From Marimonas arenosa (GTDB lineage Bacteria; Pseudomonadota; Alphaproteobacteria; Rhodobacterales; Rhodobacteraceae), in contig NZ_JANHAX010000002.1 of NCBI RefSeq assembly GCF_030848945.1, forward strand, positions 558,001 through 622,000: a stretch of DNA of 64,000 nt. Direction: 5' to 3'. The notes beneath the pieces are model-generated. The model did not search any database. It was given only the letters and a program-made list of their open reading frames with translations, and was not told the origin of the DNA. Of the stretch, positions 34,234-43,042 are shown one piece after another (the first letter of the stretch is position 1; each line of letters opens with the position of its first letter). The position numbers were made by a program, and so were the translations under genes.

Positions 34234-35295
34234 TCAGCTGACAACCGCGCGGTCGGTGACGCGGCGCCAGTCGGAGCCGTCGGAAAACGCCAGCACCGCA
34301 CCGCCGGTTTCGTCCGATACCCCGATGATCGCCCAAGGCATGGCCGAGGCCGCCGGCAGGGTGGCGACGGTATAGCCGGCGACCTGCACCGCCCCGGCGA
34401 GCACCAGGTTGCCGGAGGCACTTTCGAAGGTGGCCTGGGTGGCTTTGGCCGAAGGTGGCGAGCCCAGGCTTCCGGACTTGAAGACAAGGTTGGTGCCGCC
34501 GCCGAAGGACCATTCCAGACCGGTGCTGGAATTGCCCAGCACGAAATCGGGTCGGCCGTTATTGATGAATGTCGCGACAGTGCGGGCGCTTGCGGCGGTG
34601 CTGGTCTCTTCGATCTTAATGGCAGCGGTGCCGTCGCTGCGCTGGACATGCAGCGGGGTGTCGGGCGCGGTTCCGCCGATCCCGACAAAACCGGTGGCAT
34701 TGTCGACGGCCAGGGCATCGGTCCAGGTGCTGCCGTCGGGCGAGACCTTGACCGACCAGCCGTTCGACCCCGCCAGCCCGACTTCGGCGTGGCCGGTCCA
34801 TCCGCTCTGGAACAGCAGCGAGGCGGTGTCGGTGGCCGTGGCCTTGTTGACCTTGAGTTGGTGCCCGGCGCCGTCGTGGCTGAGCAGCGTGGCGTCGGCG
34901 CCGATCGACAGACGGTTGGTGGCGTCAGGAGTCGCGTTGACTCCGAGCTGGGCGAAGGTGGGCGAGGCCCAGCCGTTGTTTCGAAACACCATCAGCACGC
35001 CCGCGGTGCGATCCCACACGCGCCAGCCCTCGCGCGGGGTCAGGAAAACCCAGCCGCTTTCGATCGCGAGCGCGATGTCGCCGTCATGCCCGGCCCAGGC
35101 ACCGGTGGCGCCGGTGCCGAGCCCCCAGCAGTCGCCGATTGCCGGAGTTGTCGGCGGCGTGGTCGCGCCCAGTTCGATCGCGACGAACTGGGCCAGCGCG
35201 TCGAGCGCCTGGAGCGCTTCGTTGTGGGTGACATGTTTCTGCGCCTGGGAGGGTTGCAGATAGGGCAGATCGAGATTGGGCGAGCGTTCCGGCAT
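34234..35295 (-). CDS. DUF2793 tail-fibre-like protein
   Basis: This 353-residue protein starts with a DUF2793 domain (about residues 1-85; LDLPYLQPSQAQKHVTHNEAL is its hallmark). The middle has the beta-helix-like signature of phage tail and neck fibres, AVDNATGFVGIGGTAPDTPLHVQR (split here as AVDNATGFVGIGG and TPLHVQRSDG). The end is a compact SDETGGAVLAFSDGSDWRRVTD module. DUF2793 is common in alphaproteobacterial prophages and in some gene-transfer-agent-type elements. No other phage gene lies near. The start follows AGGAGG; the frame is open upstream but without family content. Confidence 0.8.
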   Translation of the reverse strand: MPERSPNLDLPYLQPSQAQKHVTHNEALQALDALAQFVAIELGATTPPTTPAIGDCWGLGTGATGAWAGHDGDIALAIESGWVFLTPREGWRVWDRTAGVLMVFRNNGWASPTFAQLGVNATPDATNRLSIGADATLLSHDGAGHQLKVNKATATDTASLLFQSGWTGHAEVGLAGSNGWSVKVSPDGSTWTDALAVDNATGFVGIGGTAPDTPLHVQRSDGTAAIKIEETSTAASARTVATFINNGRPDFVLGNSSTGLEWSFGGGTNLVFKSGSLGSPPSAKATQATFESASGNLVLAGAVQVAGYTVATLPAASAMPWAIIGVSDETGGAVLAFSDGSDWRRVTDRAVVS

Positions 35296-35468
35296 CGGGG
35301 CCTCCTGGGCGAGTGGAAAGATCGCGTGAACCCTAGGCGCGGCTTGGGCAACGAAAGATGAAGCGGGCGCACGAGGCGTTAGGGGGCTGTTAACCCGCCG
35401 GAGCGACGCGCCGGTCTTGTCGGGGCCGGTGCGCTTGTGCTTTTGTCGGGGTGAAAGGAGACCGGGCC

Positions 35469-36323
35469 ATGAGAAATTCGCTGGTCGAAGCGCGGCAGGC
35501 GTTTTCAGCCGACTGGCCCGAGGCGACGCGGCAGGTGCAAGGCCGCCGCTGGGGGCTGATCCGGGCCGGCGACAGTGGTCCCGCGCTGGTGCTTTTGCCC
35601 GGCACGCTGGGCCGGGCGGATATCTTCTGGCAGCAGATCGCGGCGCTGCACGGCGAGGCGCGGATCCTGGCGCTGAGCTATCCCGGCGCGGGCAGCGTCG
35701 CTGAGTGGGCCGAGGATATCGCCGCGTTGATCGACGCGTTCGGGCTTGAGGGGGCGACGGTGCTGGGGTCGTCTTTGGGCGGCTACCTGGCGCAATACAC
35801 CACCGCGCGGCATGGCGCGCTCTGCGGCGGGCTGGTGGCGGCGAACACGCTGCCGGATGCGGGCATCGTGACGGGTCTTCCGCCCTATGCGCTGGATCTC
35901 GATCATGTCGCGATCGACGTATTACGCGACGGGTTCCTCGCGGGACTGCAGAACTGGCTGGAGCCGGGGCACGCATATGCCGATTTGGCCGGGTTGCTGA
36001 GCGGCGAAGTGCATGGCCGCATTCCGGAAGACCAGATGCGAGCGCGGCTGAAGGCGCTGAAACACGCGCCGGCCTTGCCGGCACAGGTGTTGCCGCGTGA
36101 CCGGATTTTCACGGTCGAAAGCGATGACGACCACCTGATCCCGCCACCGGTGCGGGTGGCATTGCGCACGGTTTTGCGCCCGGTGCGGGCCTATCGCTTC
36201 ACCGCGGCGAGCCATTTTCCCTATGTCACGCGGCCGGCGGCCTATACCGCTCTGCTACGCGAGGTTTTGGGGCTGGCGCCGGTCGGAGCGGTCTGGCCGG
36301 AGGGGGGCGAAAGCCGGATGTGA
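35469..36323 (+). CDS. Alpha/beta hydrolase
   Basis: This 284-residue protein has the alpha/beta hydrolase fold. The nucleophile elbow is LGSSLGGYLAQY (Ser near residue 104), an acidic residue is in VESDDDHLIPPP and the catalytic histidine is in ASHFPYVTRPAAY. The N-terminal strand LVLLPGTLGRADIFW and SYPGAGSVAEW give a maspardin-like (SPG21-like) outline, although the substrate is unknown. The ATG at 35469 has GGAG eight bases upstream. It is divergent from the DUF2793 gene and followed by a hairpin. Confidence 0.82.
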   Translation: MRNSLVEARQAFSADWPEATRQVQGRRWGLIRAGDSGPALVLLPGTLGRADIFWQQIAALHGEARILALSYPGAGSVAEWAEDIAALIDAFGLEGATVLGSSLGGYLAQYTTARHGALCGGLVAANTLPDAGIVTGLPPYALDLDHVAIDVLRDGFLAGLQNWLEPGHAYADLAGLLSGEVHGRIPEDQMRARLKALKHAPALPAQVLPRDRIFTVESDDDHLIPPPVRVALRTVLRPVRAYRFTAASHFPYVTRPAAYTALLREVLGLAPVGAVWPEGGESRM

Positions 36324-36324
36324 G

Positions 36325-36350
36325 ACGGCCGGGCGAAAGGGCCCGGCCGT
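36325..36350 (+). terminator. GC hairpin after the hydrolase gene
   Basis: ACGGCCGGGC (36325-36334) and GCCCGGCCGT (36341-36350) make a perfect ten-base stem with a six-base loop, beginning two bases after the hydrolase stop codon. There is only GTGGTTGGG after it, so termination may need Rho. It also lies beyond the tauC stop on the minus strand. Confidence 0.55.
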
Positions 36351-36384
36351 GTGGTTGGGTGGTCTCAGCCGTGACGGTTTTTTG

Positions 36385-37659
36385 TCAGCTGCGGCCTTTC
36401 CACGGCACTAGCCAGCTTTCGGCCTTGCGCATCAGGATGTCGATACCGAAACCGATCACGCCGATCAGGATGATCCCCATCAGCACGATATCGGTGAGCT
36501 GGAACTTGGAGGCGACCATGATCATCATGCCGGCGCCCTTTTCGGCGGCGACCAGCTCGGCCGCGACCACGGTGCCCCAGCAGACCCCCATCGCCACCCG
36601 AGCACCGGTGAAGATGTCGGGCAGGGAGTTGGGCACGATGACGTGACGCATGATCTGCCATTTCGAGGCGCCGAGCGAATAGGCGGCGTGCACCTTGGAG
36701 ATGTTGACCCCCGACACGCCGGAACGCGCGGCGATCGCCATGATCCAGAGCGCGGCGAGGAACAGCAGGATGATCTTGCCGGTCTCGCCAATGCCGGCCC
36801 AGATGATCACCAGCGGGATCAGCGCCAGCGGCGGCACCGGGCGCATGAATTCGACGATCGGGTCGAACCAGCCGCGGAACCAGTTAGAAAGCCCCATGGC
36901 GTAGCCGAGCGGGATGCCGACCAGGGCACCGAACAAGAAGCCGGCAATCACCCGGAAGAGCGAGTAGCCCAGATGCTCCCAGAGGGTGCTGTCGCGGTAA
37001 CCTTCGCGGGCGATCTCGGTGACCCGGCTGACCACGGCCTCGGGCGGGGGCAGCCAGATCGGCTCCATCTGCAATCCCGAAGGCGGGGAGAAACTGATCG
37101 CGCCCTTGTCGGTCAGGGTGAAGCTGCCGGCGGGCGTCTTTGCCGGCTGGCCGGGCCCGATCGGCACGTCGTCGATGGCGACCACTTTGGCGCCGTCCTT
37201 GCGAGAGGTTTCGTCGTTGCGGTCGAACAGGATGGTGGTCGAGCGCGATGCGGTCATCGCCACGGCGTCATCCTTGGCGAACCCGTCGCCGGGCGGGACC
37301 TCGAATTTCTCGGTCCTTTCGCCGAAGCCGTAGACCTTGACATGCACGGTGGCGTCGTCACGGGCGCCGCCCGCGTCTTCGAGCGTGTAGGTGAACCTGG
37401 TGTCTCCGACGAAGGGCGCGGGGGCGTGCAGGAAGGACGGCAACCATTTCGACCCGGTGAAGGAGCCCCAGATCAGGAAGATCGTCACGATGGAGACGAC
37501 CGAGGCGATGCGGTTCGAGGTGACCGCGCTTTCGTCGCCGAAGGTCACGGTTTTCAGCGAGGTGAAGTCATGCACCGTACGGTGCACGAGGAACCGCACC
37601 GCGAGGAACGACCCGACGAAAATCGCCACATAGACGAGTAGGATGATGAGCCCGGTCAT
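36385..37659 (-). CDS. tauC: TauC-like ABC transporter permease with a periplasmic insert
   Basis: This 424-residue permease belongs to the NitT/TauT/SsuC family but is 150 residues longer than usual. The normal core (about residues 205-424) has WLPPPEAVVSRV, the coupling motif AARSGVSGVNISKVHAAYSLGASKWQIMRHVIVPNSLPDIFTGARVAMG, shown by parts SLGASKWQIM and PNSLPDIF. Before it are two helices (4-24 and 52-70) and then about 135 residues (70-205) that look like beta-strands, with FTYTLEDAGGARDDATVHV resembling a cadherin/Ig-like domain. Its ATG overlaps the tauB stop. The insert is probably periplasmic. Confidence 0.88.
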   Translation of the reverse strand: MTGLIILLVYVAIFVGSFLAVRFLVHRTVHDFTSLKTVTFGDESAVTSNRIASVVSIVTIFLIWGSFTGSKWLPSFLHAPAPFVGDTRFTYTLEDAGGARDDATVHVKVYGFGERTEKFEVPPGDGFAKDDAVAMTASRSTTILFDRNDETSRKDGAKVVAIDDVPIGPGQPAKTPAGSFTLTDKGAISFSPPSGLQMEPIWLPPPEAVVSRVTEIAREGYRDSTLWEHLGYSLFRVIAGFLFGALVGIPLGYAMGLSNWFRGWFDPIVEFMRPVPPLALIPLVIIWAGIGETGKIILLFLAALWIMAIAARSGVSGVNISKVHAAYSLGASKWQIMRHVIVPNSLPDIFTGARVAMGVCWGTVVAAELVAAEKGAGMMIMVASKFQLTDIVLMGIILIGVIGFGIDILMRKAESWLVPWKGRS

Positions 37660-38462
37660 TGTGCCGCCTCCGTGCGCCCCATGATTTCTTCTTCCATGTC
37701 CCAGATCATGGCGAGGATTTCCTCGCGCGTGCTGCCGTAATCGGGGTGTTTCTTGACCTCACGCAGATCGGCGCCGACGCCCATGTCGGCGAAGGGCAGG
37801 CGGTATTCCTTGTGGATGCGGCCGGGGCGGGGGGCCATGACCAGCAGGCGCTCACCGAGGAGAAGCGCCTCTTCGACCGAGTGGGTGATGAGGATGATGG
37901 TCTTGCCGGTTTCCTTCCACAGCTTGAGCACCAAGCCCTGCATCTTTTCACGGGTGAGCGCATCGAGCGCGCCCAGCGGTTCGTCCATCAGGATCACGTC
38001 GGGGTCGTTGGCGAGGCAGCGGGCGAGCGCCACGCGCTGCTGCATGCCGCCGCTGAGTTCGTAGATCGCCTTGTCTTTGAAATCGCCAAGGCCGGTGACA
38101 TCGAGCAGGTGGTCGACATGTTCGGCATATTGCGCCCGCCTCTGGCCCTTCATGCGGGGGCCGAAGCTGACGTTGTCGCGCACGTTCATCCATTCGAACA
38201 ACGCGCCCTGCTGGAAGACCATGCCGCGTTCGGCGTCCGGGCCCGCAACGGTATGGCCGTTCATCACGATCCGGCCCTCGGTGGGGGCGAGGAAGCCGGC
38301 GACGATGTTGAGAAGCGTGGTCTTGCCACAGCCCGAGGGGCCGAGCACGCTCATCAACTCACCTTCCTTGAGGTTCAGCGATACGTCCTTGAGCGCCTGG
38401 ACCGAGCTGCCGTTGGGCAGGTCGAAACGCATTGAGATACTTTCGATGGACAGTCCCGACAT
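37656..38462 (-). CDS. tauB: TauB-like ABC transporter ATP-binding protein
   Basis: This 268-residue ATPase is of the nitrate/taurine/sulfonate import type. Walker A is LGPSGCGKTTLLNIVAG, signature ELSGGMQQRVALARCLAND, Walker B VILMDEPLGALDALTRE and switch HSVEEALLL. The last ~60 residues (from VMAPRPGRI) are the usual family tail. The start at 38462 follows AAGG. It overlaps tauC by ATGA; the binding protein tauA lies 142 bases upstream on the same strand, so the order tauA-tauB-tauC is that of an importer operon. Confidence 0.94.
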   Translation of the reverse strand: MSGLSIESISMRFDLPNGSSVQALKDVSLNLKEGELMSVLGPSGCGKTTLLNIVAGFLAPTEGRIVMNGHTVAGPDAERGMVFQQGALFEWMNVRDNVSFGPRMKGQRRAQYAEHVDHLLDVTGLGDFKDKAIYELSGGMQQRVALARCLANDPDVILMDEPLGALDALTREKMQGLVLKLWKETGKTIILITHSVEEALLLGERLLVMAPRPGRIHKEYRLPFADMGVGADLREVKKHPDYGSTREEILAMIWDMEEEIMGRTEAAQ

Positions 38463-38604
38463 GGCCGCCTTTCCAATTGTGCGGATGAACCTGGCCGCTC
38501 GTCCACCCTTCCGGGAAACTTCGCAAGCGCGCCTGACAGGGCGTGAAGAGCGGCGTCGGCTGAGGAGGAGTCGGCCCGGGCGTGACCCCGGGCCGCGTAT
38601 GCGC

Positions 38605-39612
38605 TTACATGCCGCCGGCTGCCTGAAGCGGACCGGTGTTGACGGCATTCTCGTAGGTGTCGAGCGCGGCGTCGATGCTGCCGGCCTCGACGAACACATC
38701 TGCCACGCCCTTCATGAAGGTCTGGGCATTGCCGCCCAGCCAACCTGCGCTCAGCTGTTCCTCGACGGTCGGGAACTTGAAGGTCGCGATGGTGTCCATT
38801 GTCGCCTGTTCGTCCATGCCGGCGTCCTTGGCGATCAGCGGCAGCATCTCGGCGTGGTTGGCCTCGTCTGCCCACATCGCGTTGGCATCCGCCGTCACCT
38901 TGAGGAACTTGGCCACCAGATCACCGTTCTCGGCCACCCAGCCCGCCGGGCCGGAGGTGACGTCGAACACCAGGATGCCGAGCTCGGTCTTCTCGTCGCC
39001 GGTCAGCAGCACATTGCCATGTTCCAGCGCGCGACGCAGCGAACCGCCCCAGCCGCAGAACATGTCGACCGCGCCCTGGGCAATCGCGGCAGCGCCGTCG
39101 GGCGGATCCATGTCGACCACGTCCATGCTGGCGACATCGACGCCGAAATGGCTCATCTGCTTGAGGAAGCCGTAATGCGCCGCGGTGCCGAGCGGTACGG
39201 CGACCTTCTTGCCGGCGAGCTCGCCCGCGTTGGTCTTGTCGATTTCCAGCTCGGAACGGACGACGCAGTTGTCGTTGTCGGCATAGCTCACCGCCACGTC
39301 GAGGATCTGAAGGTCCTGGCCAGCCGAAGTGGCCACGACGAAGGGCGGCACGCCCTGGCTGACCGACAACTGCACGTCGCCCGACGCCATCGCCGCCGAC
39401 ATCTTCACGCCGCTCTCGAAGCTGACCCAGTTGACCTTGACTCCCAGCTCCTCGTCATAGGTGCCTTTCTGCTTGGCGTATTCGAAGGGCATCGGCCATT
39501 CGAGGAAATATGCGACGGTGATTTCGTCGGTCGCCATCGCCTGTGTGGCAGAGAATGCGGCGAGGCTGGTCGCGGTCGCGGCAAGAAGCCCCCTGAGTGT
39601 CGTTTTTGTCAT
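38605..39612 (-). CDS. tauA: TauA-like sulfonate ABC transporter substrate-binding protein
   Basis: This 335-residue periplasmic protein has a cleavable signal peptide (MTKTTLRGLLAATATSLAAFSATQAMA, cut before TDEI). The mature part begins ITVAYFLEWPMPFEYAKQKG and has VNWVSFESGVKMSAAMASGDVQ, NDNCVVRSELEI and KVAVPLGTAAHYGFLKQM, the pattern of roseobacter taurine-binding proteins. The ligand could be taurine or a C3 sulfonate such as cysteate, given its neighbours. The ATG at 39612 follows AGGGAG; an ATG 21 bases earlier has none. It is divergent from cuyA across 363 bases. Confidence 0.92.
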   Translation of the reverse strand: MTKTTLRGLLAATATSLAAFSATQAMATDEITVAYFLEWPMPFEYAKQKGTYDEELGVKVNWVSFESGVKMSAAMASGDVQLSVSQGVPPFVVATSAGQDLQILDVAVSYADNDNCVVRSELEIDKTNAGELAGKKVAVPLGTAAHYGFLKQMSHFGVDVASMDVVDMDPPDGAAAIAQGAVDMFCGWGGSLRRALEHGNVLLTGDEKTELGILVFDVTSGPAGWVAENGDLVAKFLKVTADANAMWADEANHAEMLPLIAKDAGMDEQATMDTIATFKFPTVEEQLSAGWLGGNAQTFMKGVADVFVEAGSIDAALDTYENAVNTGPLQAAGGM

Positions 39613-39975
39613 GTTTGTCTCCCTGTTTGTCATTGATGCGGTGGTCTTTTGTGTACCCGGGAACCATGCCTGTTTGCCGGTTCTCTTGATAGGACCAACC
39701 CGACGTGCTGAATAAGGCCAGTCCTTGTCCCCGACCAGCGGGGGATTCCACCCTGAGACCGAGCCTGCAACAGCCGGATCGAAAAATCAAACCCGGACTG
39801 AAAAAGCTTGGCTTGTTCGGGTTTGCGGAAGGCGAGTTTCAGATTTTCCGCATAAAAAGCGTATGTTTAGCCGAATTCACCCGGACTATTCGATTATTTT
39901 TGACATTGTCGGGAAGCGGCGACAGGGTTGCCCGGAACAGGTTTTCCAGGTCCGCTCTTCCCGAGGTTATCCGCG
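39613..39975. promoter_or_regulatory. Divergent control region between tauA and cuyA
   Basis: These 363 bases carry no supported gene. AAACCCG (39789-39795) and CGGGTTT (39818-39824) are inverted repeats around a region with an AAGCTT centre and could be an operator for the divergent promoters. A TTGACA lies at 39900-39905 upstream of cuyA, but I found no matching -10 box at normal distance. The regulator is not nearby. Confidence 0.45.
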
Positions 39976-40989
39976 ATGCATCTTTCCCGTTTTCCCCGTC
40001 TGCATCTGGCCCATCTCCCGACGCCGCTCGAGCCCATGCCGAGGTTGTCGGAGGCATTGGGCACCGAGATCTGGATCAAGCGCGACGACTGCACCGGCAT
40101 GTCCACCGGCGGCAACAAGACCCGCAAGCTCGAGTTCCTGATGGCCGAGGCCGAGGCGCAGGGCGCCGACATGGTGATGACCCAGGGCGCGACCCAGACC
40201 AACCACGGCCGCCAGACCGCCGCCTTCACCGCCAAGCTGGGGCTCGACTGTCACATCCTGCTGGAAGATCGCACCGGCTATGACGACGCCAACTACAACA
40301 GCAACGGCAACGTGCTGCTCGACCACCTGCACGGCGCCACCACCGAGAAATTCCCCGGCGGGCACGACATGGTCGCCGAGATGGAGAAAGCTGCCGAGAA
40401 GAAACGCGCCGAGGGGCGCAATGTGTATGTCATCCCCGGTGGCGGCTCGAACCCGACCGGCGCACTGGGATATGTGAACGCGGCCTTCGAGCTGATCGGT
40501 CAGGCCAATGACCGCTCGCTGAAATTTGACAGGATCGTCCACGCCACCGGATCGTCGGGCACGCAGGCCGGGCTGGTCACCGGCATGTGCGCGATGAATG
40601 CGCAGGTGCCGGTTCTTGGCATCGGCACCCGCGCGCCGCAACCCAAGCAGGAGCAGATGGTTTACGATCTGGCCTGCCGGACGGCGGAAAAGCTGGGCTG
40701 TGCCGGCGTGGTCAAACGCGAAGACGTGATGGCCAATACCGATTATGTCGGCGCGGGCTATGGCCTGCCGACCGACAGCGGTATCGAGGCGATCCGAATG
40801 TTTGCCGAGCTGGAAGGCATCCTTCTGGATCCGTGTTATTCGGCCAAGGGTGCGGCGGGGCTGATCGATCTGGCCCGCAAGGGCCAGTTCAAGGACGAGC
40901 GCGTCGTGTTCCTGCACACCGGCGGCGCGGCTGCTTTGGGTGGCTATGACTTCGCCTTCGACAACGCCAGCCGTTGGGTGCATTTTTGA
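39976..40989 (+). CDS. cuyA: Cysteate sulfo-lyase (D-cysteine desulfhydrase family)
   Basis: This 337-residue PLP enzyme opens with [20 protein letters not shown] and [25 protein letters not shown]; the PLP lysine is Lys48 in GGNKTRK. It belongs to the ACC deaminase/D-cysteine desulfhydrase family, whose roseobacter member CuyA cleaves (R)-cysteate to pyruvate, ammonia and sulfite. I assign CuyA because of overall resemblance to the Ruegeria enzyme, for example [12 protein letters not shown] and [13 protein letters not shown], and because of the tauABC and hpsN-like neighbours. D-cysteine desulfhydrase is the alternative. The ATG at 39976 was chosen over an upstream in-frame start on family length. 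Confidence 0.82.
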   Translation: MHLSRFPRLHLAHLPTPLEPMPRLSEALGTEIWIKRDDCTGMSTGGNKTRKLEFLMAEAEAQGADMVMTQGATQTNHGRQTAAFTAKLGLDCHILLEDRTGYDDANYNSNGNVLLDHLHGATTEKFPGGHDMVAEMEKAAEKKRAEGRNVYVIPGGGSNPTGALGYVNAAFELIGQANDRSLKFDRIVHATGSSGTQAGLVTGMCAMNAQVPVLGIGTRAPQPKQEQMVYDLACRTAEKLGCAGVVKREDVMANTDYVGAGYGLPTDSGIEAIRMFAELEGILLDPCYSAKGAAGLIDLARKGQFKDERVVFLHTGGAAALGGYDFAFDNASRWVHF

Positions 40990-41073
40990 TGCGGCCCTTA
41001 GACGACAGCGCATGACCCATTGGCGCCGTACCCGGCCTGCCGGCGGCGCAGACCAGATATTGGACCCGAAGCG

Positions 41074-42369
41074 ATGAGTGTGACCTATCTCAAACGTGCC
41101 GAACCGCGCCCGCCGGTGGAGAGCGCCGATCTCCGTGACGCGGTGTCCATCATGTTGGCGCGGATCGAACAGGAGGGCGAGGAGGCCGCCCGCTACTACG
41201 CCCGCCAGTTCGACCAGTGGGAAGGCGCGATCGTTCTGAGGGACAACGCGCGGGCCGAGGCAGCAGCGCGGGTGCCCGGGCCTCTGAAGGATGCGATCCG
41301 GTTTGCCTGGGACAACATCCGCCGGTTTGCCGAGGCGCAGAAGGCAACGCTGAACGAGTGCGAAGTCGAACTGATCCCGGGGCACTGGGCCGGGCAGAAG
41401 CAGATCCCGGTATCGGCGGCAGGCTGCTATGTGCCGGGCGGGCGCTATGCCCATGTCGCGAGCGCGCTGATGACGATAACCACCGCCCGGGTCGCCGGCG
41501 TCGGCCATATCACCGCCGCCTCGCCGCCGCGGCCGGGCCGCGGCATGCCCGACGCGATCGTTTATGCCATGGATCTTGCCGGAGTCGACACGATCCTCAA
41601 TCTCGGCGGGGTGCAGGCGGTGGCGGCGATGGCCTTCGGTCTGTTCGGCACGGTGCCGGCGGATATCCTTGTCGGGCCCGGCAACAGTTTCGTGGCCGAG
41701 GCCAAGCGGCAACTGTTCGGGCGGGTCGGGATCGACATGTTCGCCGGGCCGACGGATTCGCTGGTGATCGCCGACGCAACGTCGGACCCGGAAGTCGTGG
41801 CATGGGACCTGGTGGGCCAGGCCGAACACGGGCCGGACAGCCCGGTCTGGCTGATCACCTCGGACCGTACGCTGGCCGACAGGGTGCTGGCGCTGGTCCC
41901 GGAACTGATCGAAACCCTGCCAGACACCAACGCTGCCGCGGCACGCATCTCCTGGGCCGAGCGCGGTGAGGTGATTCTGTGCGACAGCCGTCAAGAGATG
42001 GCCGAAATGGCCGATGCCTACGCCCCGGAGCATTTGCATGTGCAGGCCGCCGATCTCGACTGGTGGCTGGGGCGGCTAAGGGTTTATGGCTCGCTGTTTC
42101 TCGGTGAAGAAACCACCGTGCCGTTCGGCGACAAGACGTCGGGGCCGAACCACGTGCTGCCCACCAGCGGCGCGGCGCGCTATACCGGCGGGCTGTCAGT
42201 GCAGAAATTCACCAAGACGGTGACCTGGCAACGGACCGAGCGCGACGCCATGCGTGCGCTGGCGCGGGCAACGTCGAAGATCAGCCGGCTGGAGGGCATG
42301 TCGGGCCATGCCCGGTCGGCGGAAATCCGGCTGGAAAAATACTTCGGGGAACACGCGTTGCGGACGTGA
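41074..42369 (+). CDS. hpsN: Sulfopropanediol dehydrogenase-like protein (HpsN; HisD superfamily)
   Basis: This 431-residue protein is in the histidinol dehydrogenase superfamily. Catalytic and zinc residues align: Q249 and H252 in GQAEHGPDS, E319-H320 in PEHLHV, D353 in FGDKTSG and H412 in EGMSGHARS. Yet the segments GQKQIPVSAAGCYVPGG, LAGVDTILNLGGVQAVAAMAFGLFG and LPTSGAARYTGGLSVQKFTKTVTWQR are those of HpsN, which oxidises 2,3-dihydroxypropane-1-sulfonate to sulfolactate. Next to cuyA and tauABC this is more plausible than histidine synthesis. It follows cuyA by 84 bases on the same strand. Confidence 0.78.
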   Translation: MSVTYLKRAEPRPPVESADLRDAVSIMLARIEQEGEEAARYYARQFDQWEGAIVLRDNARAEAAARVPGPLKDAIRFAWDNIRRFAEAQKATLNECEVELIPGHWAGQKQIPVSAAGCYVPGGRYAHVASALMTITTARVAGVGHITAASPPRPGRGMPDAIVYAMDLAGVDTILNLGGVQAVAAMAFGLFGTVPADILVGPGNSFVAEAKRQLFGRVGIDMFAGPTDSLVIADATSDPEVVAWDLVGQAEHGPDSPVWLITSDRTLADRVLALVPELIETLPDTNAAAARISWAERGEVILCDSRQEMAEMADAYAPEHLHVQAADLDWWLGRLRVYGSLFLGEETTVPFGDKTSGPNHVLPTSGAARYTGGLSVQKFTKTVTWQRTERDAMRALARATSKISRLEGMSGHARSAEIRLEKYFGEHALRT

Positions 42370-42490
42370 AGCGGTTTGGGCCCGGACACGCCAGATCCGC
42401 GGTGGACTCAAACACCGGTCGCTTTTGGTCGGCGATTCCACTTCGGTGCATTCCTGTTTCGATCCCTCCTGAGGAAACGCCTGGCGCCGG

Positions 42491-43042
42491 TCAGGGCCGG
42501 ATCTCGATCGCGGTGCCGTTCGGGACGGCCTGCCAGATCTCGTTGATTTCGGCATTCGTGACGGCGATGCAGCCGCTGGTCCAGTCGACTAACCTGTGAA
42601 ACGGGCCAACCCACTCACGACCGTTCGGCAGGCCATGAACCATGATGTCACCGCCTGGAGAAACCCCGCGTCGGGCAGCGCTGAGCGAGTCCGAGGCGTT
42701 AGGGTAGGAAATGCGAAGTGACAGATGGAACTTGCTGCGCGGGTTCCGCGAGTCGATGACATATGTCCCTTCCGGCGTACGGTTGTCGCCTTCCTGAATC
42801 TTGGCTCCGACGGGCGCGCGACCAAGCGACACGCGGTATGACTTGATCACCTGACCATCGCGTAAGAGCGACAGCCGCCGGGCCGATTTCTCCACGACCA
42901 CACGGTCGGCGACGAAACCCTTCGGCAACGGTTCCGCCGGCCAATAGACAAGGCCCGCCGTAACAACAAGGAAGATGATGACGACCGCTATGGCGACGCG
43001 CCGGAACCTTCGAACGCCGGGACGTCGGTCGCCCGCGCTCAC
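42491..43042 (-). CDS. L,D-transpeptidase (YkuD domain), operon gene 7
   Basis: This 183-residue protein has one N-terminal membrane anchor (about residues 14-34, AIAVVIIFLVVTAGLVYW) and a YkuD domain (about 45-183). The catalytic pair is His136 (MVHGLPNG) and Cys158 in DWTSGCIAVTNAEIN. The usual Arg after SxGCI is Ala, as in a common Gram-negative subgroup. Enzymes of this class make 3-3 peptidoglycan cross-links or attach lipoproteins to peptidoglycan. The ATG overlaps the stop of the HEAT-repeat gene, and it ends the seven-gene operon. Its job in that operon, perhaps anchoring at the wall, is inference. Confidence 0.9.
   Translation of the reverse strand: MSAGDRRPGVRRFRRVAIAVVIIFLVVTAGLVYWPAEPLPKGFVADRVVVEKSARRLSLLRDGQVIKSYRVSLGRAPVGAKIQEGDNRTPEGTYVIDSRNPRSKFHLSLRISYPNASDSLSAARRGVSPGGDIMVHGLPNGREWVGPFHRLVDWTSGCIAVTNAEINEIWQAVPNGTAIEIRP

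Noticed and set aside
39967..42039. 690-codon open frame on the minus strand opposite cuyA and hpsN
   Set aside because: Arg/His-rich translation without family features, lying antisense to two well-supported genes; a by-product of high GC.
41074..42369. Histidinol dehydrogenase (hisD)
   Set aside because: Catalytic residues fit both, but the segments around 110-125, 165-190 and 363-387 and the sulfonate neighbours favour HpsN. I kept the confidence below 0.8.
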